A stretch of 10,098 nucleotides of DNA from Muribaculaceae bacterium (GCA_023665245.1 JAMPEH010000067.1:1-10098), one strand, 5' to 3'. Shown: positions 1 through 6,355, counted from the first letter of the stretch. A program made the numbers and translations. The notes: generated by a model from the sequence alone, not told the origin.

Positions 1-728
1 ACTTTAATGATAATCGTTTCCTGTAAAACATCTTCTTTGTCAAACACCTTGTTCCGGCTTACAAACAAATGAATATGCTCTAATTTCCCCTCTGTCAGAA
101 AATACTGTCTAAACCGCTTGAAATAAGCGCCTGAAGTCCACGAGCGGGGAATGATATACACCATTTCCCCATCGCTATCCAGATTAAACAATCCCATTGC
201 CGCAAAAATAAAATATAAATTTGGCGCACCATAACAAACCTCCGGCATGGCAGTTGCTTCCGGCGCATCCTTCGGTATTTTCATATATGGTGGATTGCCA
301 ATCACAAAATCATATTTTTTCGGCTGCGGATTGCCGCCTATCATCTGATTAAAGTCCAAGTACTGACTTATAATATAATTATCCGTAATAATTTCTATTT
401 GTATATCCTTTTTAGAATTCACTTTGCAAGTATGCAGGTTTTCTTCCAGCAACCCCAAAATATTTTCATCATTCTCATAACAGGTCAATTCAATCGCCCG
501 AATAGAATCCATCTGCTCTAATCGTTCTATAAGTGCACACGATAATATTCCCGAACCTGCCCCAGCATCTAAAATACTGATTTTAGGCTTGCCGTCAGGA
601 ATATTATATAATCCAACCATAAAACGGGCTGTTTCCTCACTTGTAAAGAATTGACCATATTTTTTGCGTTCTTTCTTTGGCATGATGGCGATATATAAAT
701 TTGTTGCTTCAATGATTTTTTTCAACAT
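1..728 (-). CDS. Eco57I-type N6-adenine DNA methyltransferase, N-terminal part (partial)
   Basis: Runs off the left edge; 242 residues are visible and uninterrupted. Motif I (SAM binding) is DAGAGSG at residues 54-60, after the GQFFTS stretch near residue 25 that often opens this class. The catalytic motif IV is NPPY at 145-148. The segment ending in VLQETIII near 234-241 matches the post-catalytic part of Eco57I/PstI-like gamma-type methylases. Family knowledge says it methylates the N6 of adenine in a specific site using SAM. The start at 728 is favoured because GAGGGG lies 6-7 bases upstream; M16 lacks such a site. The gene begins 11 bases after the stop of the AAA15 ATPase, so the two are probably co-transcribed. 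Its base composition is more AT-rich than that of the ATPase. Missing in the window: the C-terminal target recognition part and any restriction endonuclease beyond it. The modified base is fairly sure, the exact subtype is not. Confidence 0.88.
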   Translation of the reverse strand, partial: MLKKIIEATNLYIAIMPKKERKKYGQFFTSEETARFMVGLYNIPDGKPKISILDAGAGSGILSCALIERLEQMDSIRAIELTCYENDENILGLLEENLHTCKVNSKKDIQIEIITDNYIISQYLDFNQMIGGNPQPKKYDFVIGNPPYMKIPKDAPEATAMPEVCYGAPNLYFIFAAMGLFNLDSDGEMVYIIPRSWTSGAYFKRFRQYFLTEGKLEHIHLFVSRNKVFDKEDVLQETIIIK

Positions 729-739
729 ATTTTTGCCCC

Positions 740-2104
740 TCACTCCCTCGCCTCCGCAAACTTCGGCACGCCGCCCCACACGCCGTTCATATAATTTTCT
801 TCGAGCACTTTGTCGATGCGCACCTGCTTGTCTTCAAGACTGTACAGTTTCGTGCTGCCGTCTTCCGCCGTATCGCAAAGACGGATTTCGTCGCGCCGCA
901 CAATCTCGTGGTCCATCAAGCGCGTTTCGTGCGTCGTCGTAATCAGCTGCACTTCCCTTCCTTCAGCGCTCGCGCACTCCAAATATTTTTTCACAAACTG
1001 CACCGTCAGTTTCGGATGCAGGCATCGGTTTATCTCGTCGATGACAAACACTTTCGGCTTTTGCGTCATAAGAATTTCGAGCAGCTGGAAAAGACGGTAC
1101 GTGCCGTCGCTTTCGTTTTCCATCGTGAATTCAACTTTGCGCCCGTTCAAGTCGTGAATGAATTTCAATGTGTAAAAAGCAAACTCTCCGTTCTTTTCCA
1201 GACGCGCCGCAAAAAAATTGAAACGGTTTCTGATTACGACCGCCCAGCTTACAGCGCTCTTCTGCGCACGCGGCACATTTTGCAGACGCGAAATATTCTG
1301 CATATCGGAATTAAGCCGCAATTGAATCGCGGGCTCGAGCTGCGAATACATTTTTTCCTTGCTCATGCTTTCCATTTTTATTTTGGAAATTCCCGTGTCG
1401 AATTCACGCAGAAGTTTTTCGAAGCGTTCGTTTTGTCCGCCCTGCAAAAGCGACGTTTCGGCGAGCGGCTGATCGGGAAAAATTATTTCGAGGCATTCCG
1501 CAAACCACGAGAACGCAAGCCAAAGCGGCTCCGTGCCTTCGTTTTCCCGCATGAATTTTTTCGCGACGAAATTCAAACTGAAAAGCAAAGGGCTTTCGTT
1601 CACGCTGAATGTCTTCGAAAGCAGCTCGATTTCCCTGTGCTTTCCCACCGCCGAAGAATGAAACACAAATTCCGCGCTGCCTGCTTCCCGGCAGAAAAGA
1701 TTCGTCCTGCGTCCGCCTTTATGCAAAGAAAGGCGTTCGCTCACGATTTGTCCCGCAGCCAAAACCACGCCCAAGGCATACGACATTCTTTTTCCGTTCA
1801 TTATAAATTCCGCTTCGAATTCCGACGGAAGATGTTCGTTTTCTTTTTCAATCCTGCACCAGCACCTCGGCGCGTTCTCGCGCATTCTGCCGTAAACCAC
1901 GAAATGCCTGAAAAAAGAAAGCGCCTTGACGAAGTTGCTTTTGCCCGCGCCGTTCTTTCCGAACATCGCCGAAAAACGCAGAAGCGATTTGTCCGCGCCC
2001 TTGAAAAGATGTTCCGGCTTTTTCGTCGCGCGCCCCGATTCCATCGAAAACGTCGTTCGCTTGTCGAACGAAAGGAAATTCGAAACAGAAAAATTTACGA
2101 GCAT
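740..2104 (-). CDS. AAA15-family ATP-binding protein (AbiLii/RloA-like, COG1106)
   Basis: 454 aa, soluble. It opens with the typical family start (VNFSVSNFLSF at 3-13), then Walker A GKNGAGKS at 49-56. An insert region follows (about 70-325), then a signature-like ESDGTYRL at 331-338, Walker B VFVIDE at 352-357 with a following LHP, and the switch histidine in TTTHE (H392). The C-terminus has NYMNGVWGGVP at 437-447, a pattern common in AAA15 proteins paired with RloB or other effectors. Known relatives (AbiL, RloA, PARIS AriA) are SMC/ABC-like ATPases that sense phage and control a partner. No RloB or TOPRIM partner is seen here; the downstream neighbour is an adenine methyltransferase. An open frame extends 40 codons further to an ATG at 2224, but the start at 2104 has AAGGCGG upstream and begins at the conserved N-terminus. 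The defence role is inference; the family is sure. Confidence 0.9.
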   Translation of the reverse strand: MLVNFSVSNFLSFDKRTTFSMESGRATKKPEHLFKGADKSLLRFSAMFGKNGAGKSNFVKALSFFRHFVVYGRMRENAPRCWCRIEKENEHLPSEFEAEFIMNGKRMSYALGVVLAAGQIVSERLSLHKGGRRTNLFCREAGSAEFVFHSSAVGKHREIELLSKTFSVNESPLLFSLNFVAKKFMRENEGTEPLWLAFSWFAECLEIIFPDQPLAETSLLQGGQNERFEKLLREFDTGISKIKMESMSKEKMYSQLEPAIQLRLNSDMQNISRLQNVPRAQKSAVSWAVVIRNRFNFFAARLEKNGEFAFYTLKFIHDLNGRKVEFTMENESDGTYRLFQLLEILMTQKPKVFVIDEINRCLHPKLTVQFVKKYLECASAEGREVQLITTTHETRLMDHEIVRRDEIRLCDTAEDGSTKLYSLEDKQVRIDKVLEENYMNGVWGGVPKFAEARE

Positions 2105-2230
2105 GGATTTGCCGCCTTGAAATTTATTTTTGCGAAAAAAGCCGTTTGCAAATTTCCGAAAACAAAAATCGCTCCTGCGCTCTTGATGCGCGCCGCCCGC
2201 CGGATGCGGGAAAGCTGTTTGCAAAATGCT

Positions 2231-2270
2231 TTTTTATTCGTATATACTGCATTATATCGCTTTTTATTCG
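2231..2270 (-). repeat. Two direct copies of CGAATAAAAA around the -10 box
   Basis: TTTTTATTCG (plus strand) occurs at 2231-2240 and again at 2261-2270, exactly 30 bp apart, so about three helical turns. The two copies flank the TATAAT of the minus-strand promoter. A third copy, in opposite orientation, lies at 2385-2394 just after the divergent plus-strand promoter. The layout resembles operators for a regulator shared by both divergent units, but AT-rich sequence makes chance copies possible. Confidence 0.4.
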
Positions 2271-2280
2271 AAAGAATCAA
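2251..2280 (-). promoter_or_regulatory. Sigma70-like promoter for the AAA15-methyltransferase operon
   Basis: Read on the minus strand, TTGATT (2280-2275) and a perfect TATAAT (2256-2251) are separated by 18 bases. Transcription would begin near 2244, giving a leader of about 140 bases before the ATPase start at 2104. Copies of CGAATAAAAA lie in the spacer and just downstream of the start point (2261-2270 and 2231-2240), well placed for repressor binding. This is a prediction from the consensus only. Confidence 0.6.
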
Positions 2281-2298
2281 CAAATAAAAGAAAAAACG

Positions 2299-2313
2299 TT
2301 CGATTTTTTCGAA
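2299..2313. promoter_or_regulatory. Small palindrome TTCGA-N5-TCGAA
   Basis: The arms TTCGA (2299-2303) and TCGAA (2309-2313) surround five T. It lies 19 bases upstream of the -35 box of the leader ORF/HU promoter. A related palindrome is found downstream at 2373-2389. It could be an operator or a weak hairpin; no regulator is identified. Confidence 0.35.
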
Positions 2314-2331
2314 GATTTTCCACAATTTTGC

Positions 2332-2360
2332 TTGACAACTCCTGCGCACGGCAGTATGTT
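2332..2360 (+). promoter_or_regulatory. Sigma70-like promoter for the leader ORF and HU-like gene
   Basis: Perfect -35 TTGACA (2332-2337) and -10 TATGTT (2355-2360) with 17 bases between them. Predicted start is near 2367, giving a leader of about 58 bases before the small ORF at 2425. It is divergent to the promoter at 2251-2280, with about 50 bases between the two -35 boxes. Confidence 0.7.
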
Positions 2361-2372
2361 AAATACGATAAC

Positions 2373-2394
2373 ATTCGATTTTATCGAATAAAAA
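2373..2394. promoter_or_regulatory. Palindrome ATTCGAT-TTT-ATCGAAT plus CGAATAAAAA element
   Basis: A perfect 7-bp inverted repeat (2373-2379 and 2383-2389) with a three-base centre lies just downstream of the predicted HU transcription start. Its right arm continues into CGAATAAAAA (2385-2394), the same element found around the divergent promoter. Position over the start site suggests an operator, or in RNA a small hairpin in the 5' leader. It is too AT-rich and lacks a following U-tract, so it is not called a terminator. Confidence 0.4.
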
Positions 2395-2424
2395 TAAGTT
2401 TTATTTTATAAAGGAGGTCAAAAA

Positions 2425-2505
2425 ATGTATAAACTCGATTTTTTCACATTTTTTGGCATTCGAGTAAATCGACAAACTCATTTTCAACAAGGAGGCAAAA
2501 AATGA
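2425..2505 (+). CDS. 26-codon leader ORF, translationally coupled to the HU-like gene
   Basis: Begins MYKLDFFTFFGIRV and ends QQGGKK. A perfect AAGGAGG (2411-2417) sits 7 bases before its ATG, one of the strongest ribosome binding sites in the window. Its TGA (2503-2505) overlaps the ATG of the HU-like gene (2502-2504) as ATGA, and its last codons encode that gene's own AAGGAGG (2489-2495). The peptide is phenylalanine-rich at its front, basic, and has no recognised domain. Strong initiation at both starts with overlap points to translational coupling or a regulatory leader peptide. No database similarity is claimed; it might be functional only as RNA. Confidence 0.6.
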   Translation: MYKLDFFTFFGIRVNRQTHFQQGGKK

Positions 2506-2987
2506 GCATTGCTTATTATTCGAGAAAGCGGATCAATCCGCAAGATTTGGAAACGGAGCCGAAGTTTTACCCTGCGCCGTTTTATATTTCGGAAGTGGGC
2601 ATCAACAAGATCGGTGCGGAGATTTCCGAAAGCATGTCGCTCACGAAAAGCGACGTAATTGCCGTGATAAACGGGCTTTTGGAAGCTGTGCCGAAGTACC
2701 TGATGATGGGCTACAAGGTGCGCCTCGAAAACTTCGGGCGTTTCCGCATTTCCTTTTCCGCGCCGAACCAAGCGTTTGAAAACGCGGAGAACGTAAACGC
2801 CGAAGGCATCGGTGCGCTGAAGATTCTTTTCTCCCCCGACCCGATGTTGAAGGACAAGCTGAAAAAGCCTGACTTCGTGAAAATCGATGCAAGGTTTCTT
2901 CCGCCGAAAGACAGTGAAGTTTCCGAACAAAGCGAAGCACAGGGCGAAGAAGTAGCGGCGGAAGCTGAAGCAGTCCCCGCCACGTAA
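2502..2987 (+). CDS. HU-like DNA-binding protein, HU-HIG type, with acidic tail
   Basis: 161 aa. Residues 1-30 form the N-terminal extension that sets the HU-HIG type apart from classical 90-residue HU. The dimerising helices follow (about 31-67, with SLTKSDVIAVINGLLEAVP) and then the beta-sheet start YKVRLENFGRFRISF (71-85), where the usual HU motif is V.L..FG.F. Residues 105-134 carry the conserved KILFSPDPMLKDKL segment. Residues 137-161 are a low-complexity tail rich in Glu and Ala, not typical of the family core. Function is presumably nucleoid association or architectural DNA bending. It is expressed from the promoter at 2332-2360, has AAGGAGG 6-7 bases before its start, overlaps the upstream small ORF, and is followed by two terminators. 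Family call is firm, cellular role is not. Confidence 0.9.
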   Translation: MSIAYYSRKRINPQDLETEPKFYPAPFYISEVGINKIGAEISESMSLTKSDVIAVINGLLEAVPKYLMMGYKVRLENFGRFRISFSAPNQAFENAENVNAEGIGALKILFSPDPMLKDKLKKPDFVKIDARFLPPKDSEVSEQSEAQGEEVAAEAEAVPAT

Positions 2988-3036
2988 AAAAGCGCGCAGG
3001 CGGTAACGGCGAAAAATCTCCCCGCGCGCATTTTTT
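2986..3036 (+). terminator. Rho-independent terminator 1 after the HU-like gene
   Basis: AAAAAAGCGCGC (2986-2997, overlapping the stop codon) pairs with GCGCGC (3024-3029) and the following A plus six T (3031-3036). The loop is long (26 bases), so this one is weaker than the next. Confidence 0.5.
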
Positions 3037-3055
3037 CCATGCAGAAAGTTTTCCT

Positions 3056-3092
3056 AAAAAGGTCGCATTCATAAGGGTGCGGCCTTTTTTTT
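3056..3092 (+). terminator. Rho-independent terminator 2 after the HU-like gene
   Basis: AAAAAGGTCGCA (3056-3067) pairs with TGCGGCCTTTTT (3078-3089) with one G-T wobble and a 10-base loop. Eight T follow the G/C stem (3085-3092). It is a textbook intrinsic terminator. Its last T residues are also the first bases of the 22-bp repeat array. Confidence 0.88.
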
Positions 3093-3222
3093 ATACGTAT
3101 GAAAATTTCCGTTTATACTTATGAAATGAATGTTTCATAAGTATAAAGTGCATGCGTTCATACTGATGAAACAGTTCGTTTATACCGATGAAATGCGGCG
3201 TTCATACGGATGGAGGGGGTAT
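3090..3222. repeat. Array of six 22-bp units, core TTYATACNNATGAAA
   Basis: Units begin at 3090, 3112, 3134, 3157, 3179 and 3201, so the period is 22, 22, 23, 22 and 22 bp. Units 1, 2, 4 and 5 fit TTYATACNNATGAAA, followed by about seven variable bases mostly ending in G. Unit 3 matches in inverted form (TTTCATAAGTATAAA) and unit 6 is degenerate at its right side. Units 4-6 share TTYATACNGATG with N being T, C and G in turn. The core is a near-palindrome (TTCATA facing TATGAA), as expected of a dimeric protein site, and 22 bp is about two helical turns. The array fills the space between the HU terminator and the AT-rich defence insertion. Function unknown; it is not a CRISPR array. Confidence 0.75.
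3112..3147. repeat. Perfect 15-bp inverted repeat inside the array
   Basis: TTTATACTTATGAAA (3112-3126) and its exact reverse complement (3133-3147) are separated by TGAATG. In RNA or single-stranded DNA it would form a 15-bp AT-rich hairpin with a six-base loop. It is formed by repeat units 2 and 3 lying in opposite orientation. Confidence 0.7.
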
Positions 3223-3257
3223 GAGGGGTATGCGAAAAAAAGGAGATGGGGTTGGGG
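3215..3257 (+). other. Cluster of four G-tracts (possible G-quadruplex)
   Basis: On the plus strand, runs of G occur at 3215-3219 (5), 3225-3228 (4), 3248-3251 (4) and 3254-3257 (4), in an almost pure purine context with an A7 run at 3235-3241. The loops would be 5, 19 and 2 bases, the middle one being long. The patch ends 15 bases upstream of the hamA -35 box and marks the edge between the GC-richer flank and the AT-rich insertion. Confidence 0.4.
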
Positions 3258-3271
3258 AGAGAAAATATTAG

Positions 3272-3299
3272 TTGAAAAATTGATTTTTTATGTTATAAT
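3272..3299 (+). promoter_or_regulatory. Promoter of the hamA-hamB operon, extended -10
   Basis: TTGAAA (3272-3277) and a perfect TATAAT (3294-3299) are 16 bases apart. TG at 3291-3292 gives an extended -10 (TGTTATAAT). Transcription is predicted to start near 3306, only about six bases before the hamA ATG at 3312, so the mRNA would be nearly leaderless. Confidence 0.75.
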
Positions 3300-3433
3300 T
3301 TAATCATAAAAATGAAAATCAAAAAGTGTGAACATATAGATAAATTCTCTGATGAAGCTCCATGCAATATTTATTATTTGGAAATAATTATCGATGATGT
3401 TTATAAACATGCTGGTGATTTAATCATAAAAAT
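3298..3433. repeat. Exact 16-bp direct repeat ATTTAATCATAAAAAT, 120 bp apart
   Basis: Copies at 3298-3313 and 3418-3433 match at all 16 bases. The first runs from the end of the -10 box into the hamA start codon; the second lies within the coding sequence (residues near 36-41). It could be an operator pair, a local duplication or chance in AT-rich DNA. Confidence 0.4.
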
Positions 3434-4022
3434 AAAAGATAATTCTTGGATAGATAAATTGGATGCCATATCGAAAATATCATACCAACAAAAAGTATCT
3501 GATACTGCAAAAAAACTTGAAGAGATATTTAAAAATCAAATTAATAGCGATGCTTCTGAAATTTCCAAGGACTTTGGAGAATATATGATTTCTCTTGACT
3601 CCGCAGAAAGCTTAAAGCAATCTTTAAATCATAAAATCATTCCTTTAGCAGAATTATGGAAAGAAAAAATCACGGGTAATCCAGGCTTCGATTTTCATAC
3701 AGAATCTCCACAAAAAACAATTGCATTTGGAGAGGCAAAATATCGCTCAAGTGGCAATGCTTATGGAATTGCGGCAAAACAAGTAAAAGAGTTTATAGGA
3801 GAAGAAAAAGACAAAGGTGATGCTGTTAATTTACAGCATCTTGGTGTAAGTGAAACTGCCATCGAAAACTTAATTGCTAACAAACGAGATTTTATCTTAG
3901 CATATTCGGTTAATTCAAAAAATCTTGAAGAAATAAAAATAAATTGTTTAAATAATGATGATGTCAAATTTCTTAATGTACAGGCACAAACTTTGTATTT
4001 AATCGGAGTGCATATAAAATGA
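3312..4022 (+). CDS. hamA: HamA-like nuclease subunit of a Hachiman-type defence system (DUF1837)
   Basis: 236 aa, soluble. The C-terminal half carries a PD-(D/E)XK nuclease core: GFDFHTE at 125-131 (D127 a likely metal ligand), then IAFGEAKY at 137-144 with E141 and K143 as the ExK pair, then a helix with AAKQVKEFI (154-162). This matches DUF1837, the HamA effector of Hachiman. In the described systems the helicase partner senses phage or damaged DNA and releases the nuclease to destroy DNA. The immediate overlap with an SF2 helicase supports this. No ribosome binding site precedes the ATG, and the promoter is only 12 bases away, so initiation may be leaderless. The N-terminal 110 residues are less conserved and rich in Lys and Ile. 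It is somewhat short for HamA. Related two-gene systems such as AbpAB are the main alternative. Confidence 0.82.
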   Translation: MKIKKCEHIDKFSDEAPCNIYYLEIIIDDVYKHAGDLIIKIKDNSWIDKLDAISKISYQQKVSDTAKKLEEIFKNQINSDASEISKDFGEYMISLDSAESLKQSLNHKIIPLAELWKEKITGNPGFDFHTESPQKTIAFGEAKYRSSGNAYGIAAKQVKEFIGEEKDKGDAVNLQHLGVSETAIENLIANKRDFILAYSVNSKNLEEIKINCLNNDDVKFLNVQAQTLYLIGVHIK

Positions 4023-6355
4023 TATTTGATATACTTGATAAAACCGACAAGGAAATCGATATAGTTATGATTGAAATTCTTTCAGAATTGCATAAAAATG
4101 GTCCTGTAAATCAAGAATTATTAGAAAAGTGTGCGTTGATAAAATATTTCAAACAAGATGTGTTTAGTAAATACGAATCAAAGTTAATGTATTTATTAGG
4201 ATTGTTTTATAAGGTTTCAGAACCGAAAGATTTATTGTCTTTTGTTTATAATATGTTCAATGAATCAATTTATGAACAAACAAATAATCATTATACACCT
4301 GTACAAAATAGTATCTATATGGATATAAAAGAAAACAAAACCTATTCTTTCTCCGCTCCAACAAGTGCTGGAAAATCTTACTTATTACGAAAATTAATTT
4401 CTGAAACAGAAAATGATGTAGCAATTGTTGTTCCATCAAGGGCATTGATAGCAGAATATATTTTTACACTGCGTAATACTTTTTCAGAAGATAAATCGAT
4501 TTTAATTCTGTCATTTGTTGAAAACATTAATAAAAAGAAAACAAGAAAAAGAATATTTGTTTTAACGCCAGAAAGAGTACCAGAACTGTATAAAAGCGAA
4601 TACCAATTTAACATCTCTATGTTTCTTTTTGATGAAGCACAAATTGCTGATGATAAAATTAGAGGAATAAATTTTGCAAATGTTGTAAAAAAAAGCGAAC
4701 AAAAATATCCAAACGCTAAAAAGATTTTTGCACATCCGTTTATAGAGAATCCAAAAACACAATTAGACAAATTGAATCTAAGTGGAGAGGCAAAAAGTTT
4801 TCAGCAATCGGTAGTTGGAAAAATATTCATCACAAAGAAGAAAGACAAGAATTATCTTTTCAATCCCTATATGGAAAAAGCGAATTACAAAAAAAATCAA
4901 AGAAAATTTAATAAAGATATTGTCAAAGAATTACTATCTGATGGAAAAACAGTATTATTTTATATCAGCAAGAGTAAAATAACTTCAAAGACATTTCTTT
5001 CTAATTTTAAAGAATATATAGGTTTATGCAATGTTATTTCAGATGGAAAAGCAAAAACAATAATTAACAGGATTTCAGACTTGATAAACGCAAAAGAAGA
5101 GCGAAATTCTATGATTGTCTATCTATTGGAAAGAGGCATTGTTGTACATCATGGTTCTATTCCTTTAGACATAAGATTCTTACTAGAACAATTTACGACA
5201 TTAGGATATGCCAAAATTTGTTTTTCTACTTCAACATTGTTACAAGGCATCAACATGCCTTTTGATGCAATTGTGATAGACAATTTCAGATTTTACGGAA
5301 ACGAAGATGATAAAAACCTTGCCCTTAAAAATCTTATAGGAAGAGCAGGAAGGACAACCAACAAAAAAGATGCTTTTGACTATGGATTTGTAATAGTAAA
5401 TAATGAAAAAACTTTTTCCGAGCGTCTTTGTCAAAAATCACGATTAGCAGAAGAATCCGTATTGGAACAGGAATTAAAAGAAAATACAGATGTTTTTGAT
5501 AAGGAAAATATAGAGGCAGTAAAAACAAATTCCGTTGACATTGAAACAAATGAACCTATTTCAAGAATAAAGCGTTTAAAAAGCGAACAATGCAAAAACA
5601 ATATTGCAAATATTTTAAATATATTGTTTCAGTCCAATGAAATGAGACCTTATGGAGATTTTTCTGAAAATGAAAAAGAAACTATAAAATGTAAATTTCA
5701 AGATATTTTTGAAATTTATATCAACAGACAATTGCAAAGTGGAGAACGCTATGTTTTTAAGTCAGGATTGACAATTCTTCTTTGGATAATGCAAGGAAAT
5801 TCATTTAAAAAGATTTTAAATTTAAGATATAACTATTTGGCACATGGGAATGAAGCACATAAAATATATTTACAACATAAAACTGGAAAAATTAATGATT
5901 ATGAAAAAAACTTAAAATTGGAATCGCTTAAACTAGAATTTTCTCCAATTCCATATCATTTGCCAAATATAAACTTGAAAAATTGTCCATCCTCATCTTT
6001 TGGATACAAAACAATGTTAGACTTTGATTATGACTCTTTAGTTTATGACACCTATGATTATGTAGATAAGATTGTGGAATTATCTCTACTCTCTCCTTTT
6101 CTGACAGCATTTAAAATCTATGCAGATGAAGAACATGATGAAAGAGCAACAAAAATGTTAGATTATTTAAAATATGGAACTATTGATAAAAAGCATATAA
6201 TGCTTAAAAAATATGGCTTTTCGGAAGAACATATAGATGAAATCTCGAATATGGTAATTTTTGCAGATGAAAACGAAATTAAATTTGATATGATAAAAAC
6301 AGGAGAAATAAAAGATCCAATTTTAATGGATTTAATTTCGCGATATTCGGATTAA
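4019..6355 (+). CDS. hamB: HamB-like superfamily 2 helicase of the Hachiman-type system
   Basis: 778 aa. Helicase motifs in order: I SAPTSAGKS (112-120), Ia VVPSRALIAEY (137-147), Ib LTPERV (182-187), II DEAQ (205-208), a III-like FAHPFIENP (237-245), IV VLFYISKSK (312-320), VHHGSIP (376-382), V FSTSTLLQGINMP (402-414), VI LIGRAGRTT (439-447). This is a Ski2-like DExH arrangement. The N-terminal 90 residues and the 320-residue C-terminal part (lysine- and asparagine-rich) have no motif recognised here. In Hachiman, HamB holds HamA inactive and translocates on DNA to activate it; ATPase and helicase activity are expected since every key residue is present. Start ATG overlaps the hamA stop as ATGA (4019-4022), with GGAG 10 bases upstream, so the pair should be translationally coupled. 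Very AT-rich like hamA, which suggests transfer as a unit. Confidence 0.88.
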   Translation: MIFDILDKTDKEIDIVMIEILSELHKNGPVNQELLEKCALIKYFKQDVFSKYESKLMYLLGLFYKVSEPKDLLSFVYNMFNESIYEQTNNHYTPVQNSIYMDIKENKTYSFSAPTSAGKSYLLRKLISETENDVAIVVPSRALIAEYIFTLRNTFSEDKSILILSFVENINKKKTRKRIFVLTPERVPELYKSEYQFNISMFLFDEAQIADDKIRGINFANVVKKSEQKYPNAKKIFAHPFIENPKTQLDKLNLSGEAKSFQQSVVGKIFITKKKDKNYLFNPYMEKANYKKNQRKFNKDIVKELLSDGKTVLFYISKSKITSKTFLSNFKEYIGLCNVISDGKAKTIINRISDLINAKEERNSMIVYLLERGIVVHHGSIPLDIRFLLEQFTTLGYAKICFSTSTLLQGINMPFDAIVIDNFRFYGNEDDKNLALKNLIGRAGRTTNKKDAFDYGFVIVNNEKTFSERLCQKSRLAEESVLEQELKENTDVFDKENIEAVKTNSVDIETNEPISRIKRLKSEQCKNNIANILNILFQSNEMRPYGDFSENEKETIKCKFQDIFEIYINRQLQSGERYVFKSGLTILLWIMQGNSFKKILNLRYNYLAHGNEAHKIYLQHKTGKINDYEKNLKLESLKLEFSPIPYHLPNINLKNCPSSSFGYKTMLDFDYDSLVYDTYDYVDKIVELSLLSPFLTAFKIYADEEHDERATKMLDYLKYGTIDKKHIMLKKYGFSEEHIDEISNMVIFADENEIKFDMIKTGEIKDPILMDLISRYSD

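Noticed and set aside
2105..2224. 40-codon N-terminal extension of the AAA15 ATPase
   Set aside because: No ribosome binding site at 2224 and the sequence is not family-like; the start at 2104 has AAGGCGG and begins at the conserved N-terminus.
908..2287. A 459-codon open frame on the plus strand opposite the AAA15 ATPase
   Set aside because: It is a mirror of the ATPase, rich in Arg, Phe and His with no domain, while the opposite strand has Walker motifs in the right order.
2641..3072. Minus-strand frames across the HU-like gene
   Set aside because: They are shadows of the HU gene and run through its terminators, with no recognisable domain.
3090..3222. CRISPR array
   Set aside because: The period is only 22 bp with a 15-bp core and about 7-bp linkers, far too short for spacers, and no cas gene is present.
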